From Lophium mytilinum (lineage: Eukaryota; Ascomycota; Dothideomycetes; Mytilinidiales; Mytilinidiaceae): 64,000 nucleotides of DNA. Shown piece after piece: positions 22,393-33,673 of the stretch. Under the pieces are notes generated by a model. It was not told the DNA's origin. It ran no database searches and saw only the letters and a list, made by a program, of their open reading frames with translations. The translations under genes and the position numbers were made by a program. The stretch covers positions 972,616-1,036,615 of the forward strand of contig MU004186.1 of assembly GCA_010093605.1 (NCBI GenBank), written 5' to 3'. How positions within the stretch are numbered: the stretch's first letter is position 1; the number at the start of each line of letters is the position of its first letter.

Positions 22393-24142
22393 GGCGGTCA
22401 AGGCGGGGGCGCTGGTGTTTGTTGGTTGATGTGATTCTGGTAGTGGTTATGAAGGGTGTGGTTGGAATAGTTCCAGTGGTGTCGTGGGAAAGAAGCTAGA
22501 TTTCATGAGCCTGCGATTCTCGACCTGTGAATCTAGAGGAAGCTGGGCTTTCACGATTTCCCGCTCTGTTGCGACCGCAGCTCGGTGGTCCACTCAAATC
22601 CTCGGTGAAAGCTGGATCGTTTTGGAAGTTCATCCACAATCACGTGCCTCGATAGTGACTAGCACCCAACAGAAGACAAGTGGTCGATGTGCGTGCTGTA
22701 ATTGACGTGGATGGTGATGCAGAGAAGAGGGAGAAAGTGAGGAAGGTGAGGTTGTTAGGGCACGGCTGACGGTACGTAGCCTTCACCATTCCACTCAGGT
22801 GGCGCGTGAGTGAAAAGCAAAAGCGGTGGGAGCGGTCCGCATTGAAGATGAGCCTCTTCCCAAGATCTTTAGCCATCGCAGCCGTGAGATTTGGAGTGAA
22901 TGACACGACTGAGACTGTTCCAGTGAGCTTTGTTGAACTTCATGGGGTAGAAACAACGAAAAGGGTTGGGAGCTGGACAACGAAAAATAGTCATCGGCGC
23001 GATGCAAATATGGCATGTTGAACGTATCTTCAAGGAGTAACCCGCATGATGAAATGGATACTCAGCATCGGTTTTCATTGGCGAGCTGATGTGGGTTATC
23101 TATCATCACGTGATGGTCCAAGGGATCGCTGAGGAGCCGAGACGTCGCGGTAGGGTTAATAGACAAGCCGGGAACAATCGGCAAGCTGCAACAAATTGGT
23201 GGCGCTGACAATTCGCATCTGACAGCTGAAGCTAGGCATGGGCACAGCGGTGGCTAACAGGACCTTGCTATGAGGTGATCGTCCGGTGCTATTATGAGAG
23301 TTTGTGGTGTTGAGGGGTGCGTCTTCAGGTCCTTTCTCCTGATCCCACGCACTGGCACGCTGTAGGAACCCGCTGGTGCATTCATCGTACAAAAGGTTGT
23401 TTCTTCGGTTGATGCTGGATCGTTGGCCCCATTCGCGGTGTTTCTGTTGCTGCAGTGCACAGGGAGGTGTGAGGCATGGGAGGCTGGTGGTGGTGATGCC
23501 GATCCTCTTAGCCCCTGAGGAAATCGTTCCAAGCTTCGGCAACTCCCAACGCTGGGCTCCATCGAGTTAGACGACAGCAATCGTTATCAAGCGCCCGGGC
23601 CGTTGCGACGGCTCTCCGTGGTTCAGCGCTGGAGACAACTCCACCAACCCATACGGCCTTACGACGCTTCCTTGCAAAACAATATTCAACGCTTCTCGGC
23701 CAGCAAACAGCAGCACGCCGGCGACATGTCCGGACGCGGGGTCCCTTGCACGACCAGGAAACGGCCGCCCTGAAGTCCCACATACCCCTCGCGCGTTGGG
23801 ACCTGCTTGACGTCTTCTACCCACGGCACAGCACTCGACCCATGCCGATCACCTATGAGACGAGCCACTATCAGATGTAAATTCAGATCGGCCGCCAGAA
23901 GTGCCTCATCAGACCGCTGCCGGGGTGGTGGACTACTGCTCTGGGAGCTTGACGTCCCCATCCATCCATGCTGCCGTTTTCTGGGACGGCCCATGTCCAG
24001 AAGGCTCTCGAGCTGCGCGAGCTGCGTGTAAATAGATACCGGTCTTGTCTGTCGATTGTGGTTCTCCGCTTGTCCTGCGTTTTTCTTCTCTGTACCAGAT
24101 TTGCTGTCCGATTTGCCGTCTGATTTGCACTGTACCGCCGCC
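22393..24142. other. Long intergenic region, no supported gene
   Basis: Divergent spacer of 1.75 kb between the RING gene and the acyl-CoA ligase-like gene. Several minus-strand frames lie between 23156 and 23994 (the longest from an ATG at 23994 to 23686). None shows a motif and no convincing intron joins them, so I leave them uncalled. Confidence 0.4.
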
Positions 24143-26386
24143 ATGCCTACCGAATCCACATATCCAACCATCGATATCCCCGGCCTCGATCTCTGGGACT
24201 TCCTTTTTAATCGCAAAGACAAGGCTTTCCCGGATGACAAGGGTAAACCATCCACTTTTCTGGCCTTCGTTGGTACGCCAGCTCACACGACCACCCAACA
24301 GTCATTTACCGCGATCCCGAAACCTCCCGCTTCTACACCTATGCCCAAACCCGCGATGCAGCCATCACTTTCGGCAGAGGCCTCAGAGCCCAGTGGCGCT
24401 GGAAGAAGGGTGACGTCCTCGCATTGTACACTCCCAATTGCATCGACACTCCTGCTGTGACATGGGGACTGCATTGGGCCGGTGGCATCCTGACGCCTGC
24501 GAATCCTGGCTATACTGTCGATGAATTGGCGTTCCAGCTGCACGACTCGAAAGCGAGTGCTATTGTCACTCAGAAACCTTTTCTCAAGCAGGCATGTGCA
24601 GCAGCGAGAAAGGCCGGCATATCGGAAACGCGGGTCATCTTGATGGGTGACGAGCGTGACGAGACCGGTCGCTTCAAGCACTTCACGGACATCAGGTGCA
24701 CCAGGGGCATGAGTCGGTATCGAAAGTGCAAGATCGATCCCAAGAAGGACTTGGCATTCTTGGTCTACAGCTCTGGTACCACAGGGTGAGTTGCTTTTTA
24801 GAACCTAATACGTCTATGCTTGAGCTTCTCGTGGTACTGTGCAGGCACCGCAATTGCGGATTGGCCTTCCGAAAGTTTTGACGAGCCTGCGCGGTTGCTG
24901 ATTTGATTTATTCCAACACAGACTCCCCAAAGGCGTCATGCTCTCGCACGAGAACATAGTCGCGAATACCATGATGAATCAAGTTGGCGAGGGAAAGAAC
25001 CTTAGCTGGACAGGTGGATTCAACAATGGCGGGGATAAAATCCTAGCGTTCATCCCGTTCTTTCATATATACGTAAGACTACTCCTACTTTTCCCTTTGC
25101 TCTTGCAAGTCTATGTACGGGTCATCTATAGTCCAATTGCTAACAAAGTACTAGGGCCTAACCTGCCTAATCCACCACAGCCTCTACTCCGGCCTCGAGC
25201 TTGTCGTCATGGCCAAATTTGACCTCGACCGCTTCTGCCTCCACGTTCAAACTCACAAAATCACCTACACCTACGCTGTACCCCCCGTGATCCTCATGCT
25301 CGGCAAGTCCCCTGTTGTCGACAAATACGACCTTTCTAGTCTACGTATGCTCAAATCGGGGGCTGCTCCGTTGACAAAAGACCTCACGGACGCCGTCTAT
25401 AGACGTCTCGGGATCCCCATCAAGCAGGGCTACGGCCTCAGCGAGACCAGTCCTACCACGCATACGCAACGGTGGGAGGACTGGCACGTGCACATTGGCT
25501 CGGTGGGGAGGCTGCTGCCCAACCAGACGGCGAAGTATATCGATGATTTTGAGATTGAAGTACCGTTTGGGGAGACTGGTGAACTCTGCATCAAAGGGCC
25601 GAACGTTTTCCAAGGGTATCTCAACAATCCAGGCAGCACAAAGAACGCTTTCACTCGCGATGGCTACTTCAAGACCGGGGATGTTGGACACCAGGACACA
25701 GAGGGGAACTTCTACATCACCGACCGTGTCAAGGAACTCATCAAATACAAAGGCTTTCAAGTCCCGCCCGCTGAACTGGAAGGCATCCTTCTTGGTAACG
25801 AGGACGTCGAGGACGTGGCTGTGATTGGTATCTACGAGGAAGAGCGCGCGACCGAGGTATGCTCCGTTCCCTCTTGACGCCCTTCATTCAACCTAACAAC
25901 AGCCAGGTCCCCCGCGCCTACATCGTCCCCAAAGCCTCCCTACCCCCTTCCCCAGAAAGCGCCACCCGCATTAGCGACTGGCTGACCGCGCGCGTCGCGA
26001 ATCACAAACGCCTGCGCGGCGGCGTACGCTTCGTCTCCGAAATCCCAAAATCCACCTCTGGTAAAATCCTCCGGCGCGTGCTGAAAGACAGCCACGCCAA
26101 GGAAATCGAATCCGCGTTGTCCCAAAACAAGAAAGTTAACATGAATTTGGAACGATACCTGGAGCCAGCAGATGGGACGAGGTTGCGCAGTAGCAGTGTA
26201 ACGGTGAGACCGACACCGAGGCCGGTGTACGGAAGGCTGAGGAGCAGTTCCTTGGTCGTGCGACGGACGACGCAGAGCGTGGCTGGCCCCACCCCGACTG
26301 GGAGGGTCCAGGGCGAGTTGGCCGCAATGAAGTTGGAAAGAAGTAGGAGTTTGGCTGCTAGAAGGCCGGCTTTGGTTGAGACTTGA
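24143..26386 (+). CDS. AMP-dependent CoA ligase (4-coumarate/acyl-CoA ligase-like)
   Basis: Five exons with introns at 24243-24301, 24786-24921, 25073-25154 and 25857-25906. All phases agree and yield 638 residues. The adenylation signature YSSGTTGLPKGVMLSH spans the second intron. FFHIYGL spans the third. GYGLSETSP (A5 region), the YFKTGDVG motif, DRVKELIKYKGFQVPPAELE and PKSTSGKILRRVL (with the catalytic Lys) follow in order. This is the ANL superfamily arrangement of plant-type 4-coumarate-CoA ligases and fungal acyl/aryl-CoA ligases: carboxylate plus ATP plus CoA gives acyl-CoA. The C-terminus runs about 85 residues past the catalytic Lys in a basic Arg/Ser/Thr-rich tail without an SKL-type peroxisomal signal, which is unusual for fungal members. 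The substrate is not predictable. Confidence 0.92.
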
Positions 26387-26981
26387 AGGGTCTAGTGAGT
26401 TCACGGGGAAGTGTTGAGCCGGTATATATAATTGGAAAGGGGTTGCGTTAAGACCTTTAATGTTCCATTCGTGTTTAATGTGTATTGTTTTATCGTTTTA
26501 TTAGGAGGAGAGCAGAGGGCTGCGAGGTATATTTCGGTTGCTTAATGGGCGACACCGAATGTGTCATGCACGGCTAGAATCCGAGTACTGTAACGGGTTG
26601 CACTTGGTAGCGTTGAGATGTACTAGATTGTAATGAGCGATTGAAAGAGAGTTGAAATTGAAATGATAGCGAATCTTCTTGCTCGGTATCTAACTTTTGA
26701 AGGTTGCTTCGTAAGGTGAGCGAAAGAGAGGGCACGTGACATCAGGAAAGCATCAAACGGGAGCTCATCGCACAGCTCAAATATTGTGACAGCACTTCCA
26801 CAGTGGTTTTTGCGATATCTTTCTTTTGAAGAAGAGAGGCGATTAAGTATGTAGCGGAGACTTTCAAATGAGATATCACGTGCGGTTCAGTTTCTGGACC
26901 GCGAGTTCGTTCAACCATGCCCATCCACTATCCAACATCCATCCAGCATCCGTCCAACATCCATCCATCGTGCATCAACCT
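26387..26981. other. Intergenic, convergent 3' regions
   Basis: Lies between the ligase stop and the HeLo-like gene stop. No gene seen. Short CATCCATCCA-type runs lie near 26915-26965. Confidence 0.45.
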
Positions 26982-26984
26982 TTA

Positions 26985-27038
26985 CCGGATTCCAACCTCG
27001 GACTTGCTCTCATCCCCCACTGTCACATTTCCGATATG
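26985..27038 (-). repeat. IGNV motif copy 2 at the HeLo-like C-terminus
   Basis: Encodes HIGNVTVGDESKSEVG plus two residues, the last of the protein. Related to the copy at 27081-27128 and to the NLR N-terminal motif at 28568-28636. Confidence 0.55.
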
Positions 27039-27080
27039 CTGCCTGCTCACAAGCTGCAGCTCCAGCACACTCTTCGGCAT

Positions 27081-27128
27081 GCCCACATGCGAAACTGCGC
27101 CTTTCCCCACATTAACGTTACCAATCTG
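27081..27128 (-). repeat. IGNV motif copy 1
   Basis: Encodes QIGNVNVGKGAVSHVG, separated from copy 2 by about 14 residues. Confidence 0.55.
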
Positions 27129-27931
27129 CTGGTCCAGTTTCACGGACTCCAGTGTCTCTGACGCTCGATCGGATGCAGCCACGAAGTCAGCGCAGATTTC
27201 GGCTTGCAAGCGAAGCTCTTTCGCGGTTGCGTCCGCAATATCGGGATCAAGATCCACGTTCTCATCCACCTCTTGAGCTTCTGCTAGAACGTTCTCTCGC
27301 TCCTTCTGCGCATTGTCTTTCCACGCAGATAGTGTGCTTTTGATCTGGGCCATTTCCGTGGCTTTATTGGACTCAGATTTTTGCGGGTCATGGCGCCATA
27401 GAGATTTCCTAGTCACCCCGTTAGCATTCTTCACTTATGAAAGTATGGCTAACAAGCGATTACTCACACCGTGAGAATACTAAGAGCAAACTCAAGTAGC
27501 TTTTGCGTTGTCCGTATCTGCGAGACGTGTCGTTCGATCTTTGCCTTGTTATGACGGACGGTCATCCTGCTTCGCCAACTCCCTATACCTCTCTTCATCT
27601 ACTGCTCAAAGTTTGATACAAGGCTCTTGCAAGCTGCGTCGCAATCGTTGAGGGCCTTCGCTAGGCCAATATCGTTGAGGTCTTTCTGGGTAGCCTCGTC
27701 TGCACTTTTCAAGACAGAGAGGCTTCTCAAGCACGGTTCCAATCTTTCCAGTTCGGTTCGAATATCTCCAACTTGCTGTGGCACATCTTGTAAATCCTTG
27801 ATGTACTGGTACAGCGCGTTGATGCCTTTTAGACCCACATCCGCAGTTCCGATAATCGCTAAAGCTTCTCCAATCCCCGCCATTGAGAGTTTTGCGAGGA
27901 TTCTATACAGCACCGGGGTTAGACTCTTCAT

Positions 27932-28530
27932 ACTTTCTTTCCACCTCTACAGGTGGATGCTCTTGCGAGGTAGAGGTCAATGAACACCACCAACTTACGT
28001 CCTCTTCTCAGACCCGGGGTCACAGCAACGACTCTGCGTCGTTGGGAAGCGCCGGGACAAGAGTCTCTGTGATCCTGGACGCCAATGTTTGAGGTCCTTG
28101 TTGCGTCTTCAGGAATCCAGTCGAGGTGTAATAACCAAGACAACGCAAATAAGATCGGCCTCGAAGAAACTTGATCGACTTGCGTTTGGGTGCTCGTAAG
28201 GACAATACTATGATCAAGCGATCTTTCCCAGTAGAACTAAGCCGAGCTTTTTCCGGCACTTGAAGAAGCTGCTTCCGCCTGATGTGGCCGCTCCGCCTGT
28301 GGATTCAGCTCAGCCCCGAGTCGCGAAATGTGTAAAGTGGTTTCTGCTGATACGCTCGATGCCTGTTCTTCATGCCGATCCATGTGCTAGCGTCCTTTAT
28401 ATGAGCCACCTCACAACAGCTTTCCCGCCCTAGACGAACGACCCTACCTACAACCCCCTCGCTGTGGTGAAGCTCGACCATTATATCTCCGCCCGAGTGT
28501 TCCTATCCAGAAGCGGAGTTTTGGCAAACC
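27932..28530. other. Divergent spacer between HeLo-like and NLR genes
   Basis: About 600 bases expected to hold both promoters. One plus-strand frame is open from 28391 into the NLR motif exon but lacks an in-frame ATG. Confidence 0.4.
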
Positions 28531-31524
28531 ATGTCGGCAGATCAAAAGGGCACATGAGCCGATAAGTCAGACGGTAGGCAACGTGACAACTATTAGTGCA
28601 GGTGCACACACGGAGATTAAGTTAACACTGGGCGACCAGAGTAAGGCCATTCACTCGCCTCTGCTGCGAATCGCGCTGAAAATGGCTAATTCTCATAGCT
28701 GCGAAACGTCAGACTCTTCAGAAATGGTTTGCACCTTGGCTATTCGATGGTGATAGTACGAGTCGGACACAACCGGATATCCTGGAAGAGCGTCGAAGTC
28801 TATCCGCTTCAGGGTGCGGTACTTGGCTCACGGAAGGCGTTCTGCCTGAATGGCTAAGATCTAGCAATGATTCTCTCTGGCTACACGGGAGTGTGGGATG
28901 CGGCAAAAGCATACTATGCTCTCAAGTAATTGGATACTTTCAAGAACGTCTGGGATCTGATATCACACCTACGCACCATCTTGTGGTACCGGCCTTTTTT
29001 GCATTTGACTTGAAATACACGCATCTCTCGGGTTTTCTAGCCCGAACACTGCTCGCAAAGCTATGCGCACTTGAGCATGTCCCCCTCGAGATCGAAGAAG
29101 CGTACCAATCTACTACATCTGCCTCGAATCTTGTCAATATCGCCGCAATAGTCAGGAATATATTGGCTGAACTCAACGAGGACGCCGTACAGAAGACATC
29201 AAGCCTAAGCACTATCAAGAAGAAGCCTATCAATCTCGTTCTCATCCTCGATGCTATTAACGAGATACCGGAGGAGCGACAGCAAAGAAATCTTCACTTC
29301 ATAAACCAGCTTGTTCGTATGAACGGCGATGGCCAGCAGATTCGTTTACGCATGTTGCTATTGAGCCGTAAAAATCCCATCATACAGCATCATTGTGCGC
29401 CAGAGCAAGGATGGCAGCATACGTGCATTCCGAAAAGGGAAGTTCATGGTGATATACGGACAGCGGTGCAAAGTCGGCTTCGTCGTCACCGGAGCTTGCG
29501 CGAAGACAGCAGGGCAAAGGCAGGAGATGCCGTCAATTCTGAAATCTTGGAAAAGGCAGGCGGAATACAAGTAATACTCATCTTTTGGATGCTCATTGGC
29601 TAACGAATACAGATTTCGCCTTGCGGGCTTGTACTTGGACGAGATAGACCACAAAATACAACAGTAGAATGTAGTCATCGACGAGTTCCGTTCCTTGATT
29701 GAGAGCATGCCTACCGGTCTCGACCAGTTCTTGTTGGATGAAAAAGCACACCCCGCCTAAGATTAGGGGGACCGGAAAATAAGCGATATTATAACACTCC
29801 AACAGTTCTACCATAGTATCCTGAGCAAGATTGAAGACGAGACCTTGCGCCGACATATCGCCCATGCGCTTCGCTGGGTGCTGTGTGCAGCCAGACCTCT
29901 GCTGACGGAAGAATTGGTCGAGGCCTGTGCGATGCTTCATCAGCCTCACGAGCGTCTGGCGCTAAGGCTGAGTCACGACGATATCTTCGATCCTCTTAGT
30001 GGACTGCTCACAATTTAATCGTCATTGAAGGGCAAACGTGCTGTGCGCTTAGCACACGCTTCTGTTGGCGATTACCTGGGTAGGTTGTACCAGATGGAGC
30101 AAAACATCTTGAAAGACTGGAGCATGGAGGCTTCTTTCTTCTCGCGACACGAGGCGCACTTCCAGCTCACCAAATATTGCTTCGCCTATCTTGTATATGC
30201 CTTCGAGGCTCGAAATGAAGACATAGTAGTCGATGAAGGCGATGGGCGCGCCGCCGTAGATCTGGATGGTCACAGCGATCTGATATCTAGGTTTCCAATG
30301 CTGGAGTATGTGCTATCCTGTTGGTCCTACCATGCGGCATCTCATATTCAGGATTCTGCGCAAACCTGGCGGCAACGCCTCATCTCGTCCGACATTAAGG
30401 AATCGATCCAAAGTCGAAAGACGGTGCTCAGAAACGGGGGCTTCGATCTTTCGTTTCTTTGGAATTTTATCGTGCTCTTGATGCTATGGTCTTTTCGGCT
30501 CATAGCGGGTAAACTCTTGCAAAGCGCAATCTACACAGAGCTCGACTCAGTCTCCCTGCTCGCATTGGAGCGTAGGACATCAAACTCATCCAGGGCAGGC
30601 CTAACTTATCGCAAATGCCCTCAGCTTAATAGTTTCCTACTCTCACAAGTGAAACGTATCGCAGATTCTGCGTTGACTCGTGGGCAGCAAGATGCTCTCT
30701 TTGCAAAGGCATTACGCTCTCCGAATGCTGCCTTCGAGTCAGTCTTTGGCGATCAACTTCACTTTGGTATCGGATTTGACCAGTACCCCAGAGCTTCAAG
30801 ACTCCTCGCTATCCATCCCTCGCAAGACCCACGCTCACACGTTTCATGCAGCTTAGTCACCGACTCCCTAGAAAATTTGGCACAGTACGAGTTCGTTTCC
30901 TCCGAATAGGACAACCTGGATCAACACGAACTAAGTTACGTCAACGGTCGAGCTATAGAGATCAGGACGAAGACGCCTGCTAAAGCCTTGCGCCGCTTAC
31001 GTCGAGCCTCCGATACTCGCGTGGTCTGGTTCGGTCCAATCTGTAAGAGCGATGAAAAGACTTCGCTGCTCAATTCGATGGCGATCGTGAAGAGGCTTAA
31101 TGACGACCGATTAGCACTTGCAGAGGAGTTTGAGGACTACTTCGCAATCACAAGGAGGCTTTGGGACTACTTACCATTCGGTGAACTGACAGTGACAATG
31201 AGTGTCACTGAACCCATCAAGATGTCGGACGACTTGGAACTTTTCGAACTAATAAAGTATGCCACTAGAACCATCATGTGGAAGGATCAAGATCAAATGA
31301 TGCGCCTTGAAGATCACTCTGAGTCTACAGTCACGAAATCTATAGAGCCTAGGCAGTCATCCGCAATGGACTTTCCAGTGGGCTTTACAGACAGATCCCC
31401 GCCTGTCGAGAAACCTCGACCTAGCAGAAAGGCGCCGTACAGCTTACGCAACACACTCCTAAGCCTCCTCTTATATACCGCCTTTCTGACTATGGTCTAT
31501 GTATTCGTAAACGCACTCTCTTGA
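28531..31524 (+). pseudogene. NACHT-type NLR (STAND) gene, multiply disrupted
   Basis: An N-terminal exon carries VGNVTTISAGAHTEIKL (28568-28636 with flanks). A 58-base intron (28640-28697, GTAAGG..CATAG, phase 1, branch GCTAAT) joins it to KRQTLQKWFAPWL, the usual linker before fungal NACHT domains. The P-loop GSVGCGKS is at 28887-28910 and Walker B LVLILDAINEIP near 29235. The winged-helix region LRWVLCAARPLLTEELVEAC is near 29870. The frame is broken by TAG 29664, TAA 29758, TAG 29764, TAA 30016 and TAG 30907, and by a one-base shift at the intron near 29571-29612. Between the breaks the sequence stays family-like and even ends with a hydrophobic segment, LSLLLYTAFLTMVYVFV. No intact ATG is in frame with the motif; 28531 is the nearest, out of frame. 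NLRs of this kind sense non-self and trigger partner effectors. Confidence 0.8.
28568..28636 (+). other. Candidate amyloid-type signalling motif of the NLR
   Basis: The frame QTVGNVTTISAGAHTEIKL then LTLGD lies directly before the NACHT linker. It shares (I/V)GNV(T/N) and an alternating polar/aliphatic pattern with the two C-terminal motifs of the HeLo-like protein. The role is inferred from architecture. Confidence 0.45.
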
Positions 31525-31697
31525 TGACGGCGTAGAACCTGATTTTAGTGCTGGCCTTCTCCAGTCATTTTCTCATATAGCTACTCCAGAGATGTTGAAC
31601 TGATGCTTTAATGCTAGTTCTCGATACCAAATCACTATGGATACAGTACTCATCCTTATCCCTTCTCGCCCCTCAAACACCACCCCAGAACACGACC

Positions 31698-33673
31698 TCA
31701 CCTACCCTCTAAAATATCATCCGCAATCTTCTCCCCAAGCGCATAGCACGTGCTCTGGGGATGTCCTGGCGGCAGGAACGGGAAAATACTCGCATCCACC
31801 ACCCTCAAGCCCTTAACCCCAAAAACCTTCGCCGTCGAATCCACCACCGCCTTCGGATCCCCAGCCTTCCCCATCGCACACGTTGCAGACGCATGCCAGA
31901 CCTGGAGCGCGCTGTTGCGGATGAAATCGATAATATCGGCGTCGCTCGTCACGTTCGAGCCGGGAAGATACTCGGTGCCGCGAACCGCGATGTTATTCCA
32001 GACCTCACGCGTGCGCTTGAAAGCCGCAAGGGCCACTTCGACGTCTGCAGGGTGGGTCAGCCAATTGGGGTTGATGACAGGCGCGTCGTTTGTGTCTGCG
32101 CTGGTGATGGTGACGTTGCCGCGGGAAAGGGGCGCGACGAGAGCCGCGCCTACGGAACCGTACTGAGAACTGTCGACGAACTGGTCCAGTGCGTTGCGCC
32201 AGTATCCGAGGACGCCGTCTAAGCCCATGTATTCGATTTCGGGCCAATCGGAGGGGAAGCTGTTCAAAGCGGCAATCGTATCCTTGCTGAGACTGCGACG
32301 AACGTTGTCGGGGAGCTTCTCCCAGCCAATGACTCCGACACCGTTTGCAGTCAGCATGCCGGTGCCGGAGGCGTAGTCTACGACGGCCTCCGCGGCGAAA
32401 GCGACGTCGTTGGTGAGGCGAGAGGCCGTCGTGACGCCAATGCGACTGACGGTGCCGAAGAAGACGTGGTCCCACATGTTTTGGCCGACACCAGCAAGAT
32501 CTGAAATGAGTGGAATACTCAGTCCTTCGAGGGTTGCCCGCGGTCCAATTCCAGACACCATAAGAAGTTGGGGTGATTGGAAAGCGCCGGCAGAGATGAT
32601 GACCTCCTTGCGGGCAGTAAGTGTCCACTTGGCACCGGCTTGCTCGACCTGTACGCCACTAGCGACGGTGGTGTTCTTGAATAGAATTTTCTTGGCCATA
32701 GTCAGGGGGTAGACTGTGATTTTAGTGTTTGCCATCGCTTGTTTGAGGAAACTTGTTTCCGAAGAGTCGCGTGCTTCGCCATTAGGATTGATTGTGCTCG
32801 CGATCCATGACGATCCGGTCAAACTCCCGCTGTTATGGTCGTTGCCTGGTTTGACGCCGATTGCTATGAGACCAAGTTCAACCCATGATGATAACGGTGA
32901 TGCCCAGTTTGGCCAAGAAATCTGGAGTGGACCGCCTAAGGAGTTGTCGAATACGTTGGCATTGTACGTTACGGTGGCATTCGCGAATCGCTCGGTGGTG
33001 TTCGGAGGCGTGAGCGTGCAGCTCTTCTCAAAGTACGGCAGGAGGTTGTCCCAGGCGTAGCTGTCATCTCCAACTTGGTCCGCCCATTTCTGATACGAGC
33101 CTTTCGTGCCTCTGGATTCAATTAGCACGAATGAAAGACCAGTAAACGATCGAATTCGAAGAAAATAGCCTCAACAGTCGCCATCATACATAGGGTCGAG
33201 TTTGAAACCTTGCTTACCTATGATATACCAGGAAATGGCGTGCAGAGCTTCCACCCAGACACTTCCCTCGAGCATAATGCATCTTTCGATTCGCAGCGCC
33301 CTAATATGTTGTCAGTCAAAGCGAAAATGGCAAGCTCTCAGCATGTATCTCATACAGCTTGAGGTGTCGTCACAAACCCCCAGTCAATCAAATCAGTATC
33401 AGATGGATCCGTTCCAGTCGCTTGGATTGCAGCAAACCCTGGGATGATGCTGAGTGGGTTGAGCGTCTCGTAGGATCCACCAGCTTCCACGACTGCGACC
33501 GAAATGGAGGAATTAGCAGCTAGCCTCGCAGCTAGGGTAAGTCCTGACGTTCCACCACCAACGACGACATAATCGTATGTCGCAGACACAAAAGGAACTC
33601 CGTATGAGCCAGAGAGAACACCAGGAACGAGAATGAGCAACGCCAAAGCGAAGGAAAACACCAATGGAAACAT
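31698..33673 (-). CDS. GMC (glucose-methanol-choline) oxidoreductase, secreted
   Basis: Three exons with introns 33355-33301 and 33217-33112 give 604 residues. A hydrophobic signal peptide (MFPLVFSFALALLILVPGVLSG) precedes the FAD-binding dinucleotide loop VVVGGGTSGLTLAARL. The GMC signature 1 region, RGKCLGGSSARHF, is split close to intron 2. A second FAD-binding segment, AGAFQSPQLLMVSGIGP, is the GMC signature 2. The C-terminal domain shows the catalytic His pair in WHASATCAMG and PPGHPQSTCYALGEKIA. It would oxidise an alcohol using FAD and oxygen, like aryl-alcohol oxidases and related dehydrogenases. The exact substrate is unknown. All landmarks are present and the frame is intact. Confidence 0.92.

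Larger units (their letters stand above)
26982..27931 (-). pseudogene. HeLo-like (fungal STAND N-terminal domain) gene with premature stop
   Basis: The most natural start is the ATG at 27883 (MAGIGEALAIIGTADVGL); another ATG at 27931 is in frame. The helical first about 150 residues match the fungal N-terminal domain of STAND proteins (Helo_like_N, Pfam PF17111). The domain is interrupted by a TAG at 27601-27599, after which the same frame continues with family-like sequence to an intron at 27467-27409 (GTGAGT..GACTAG). The family normally has Trp at the stop position; TGG to TAG on this strand is C to T in a CpA context on the other, the RIP signature. The C-terminal exon ends with two related motifs, QIGNVNVGKGAVSHVG and HIGNVTVGDESKSEVG. 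Without the stop it would be 280 residues. HeLo-type domains are membrane-targeting cell-death effectors in fungi. The NLR gene lies divergently next to it. Confidence 0.7.

Noticed and set aside
22907-24142. Chain of minus-strand ORFs between the RING and ligase genes
   Set aside because: The longest pieces lack motifs, one overlaps the first exon of the ligase, and no phase-matched introns join them.
31698-33128. Start of the GMC protein at 33128
   Set aside because: That region is the end of an intron. The true N-terminus with signal peptide and FAD loop lies in two upstream exons.
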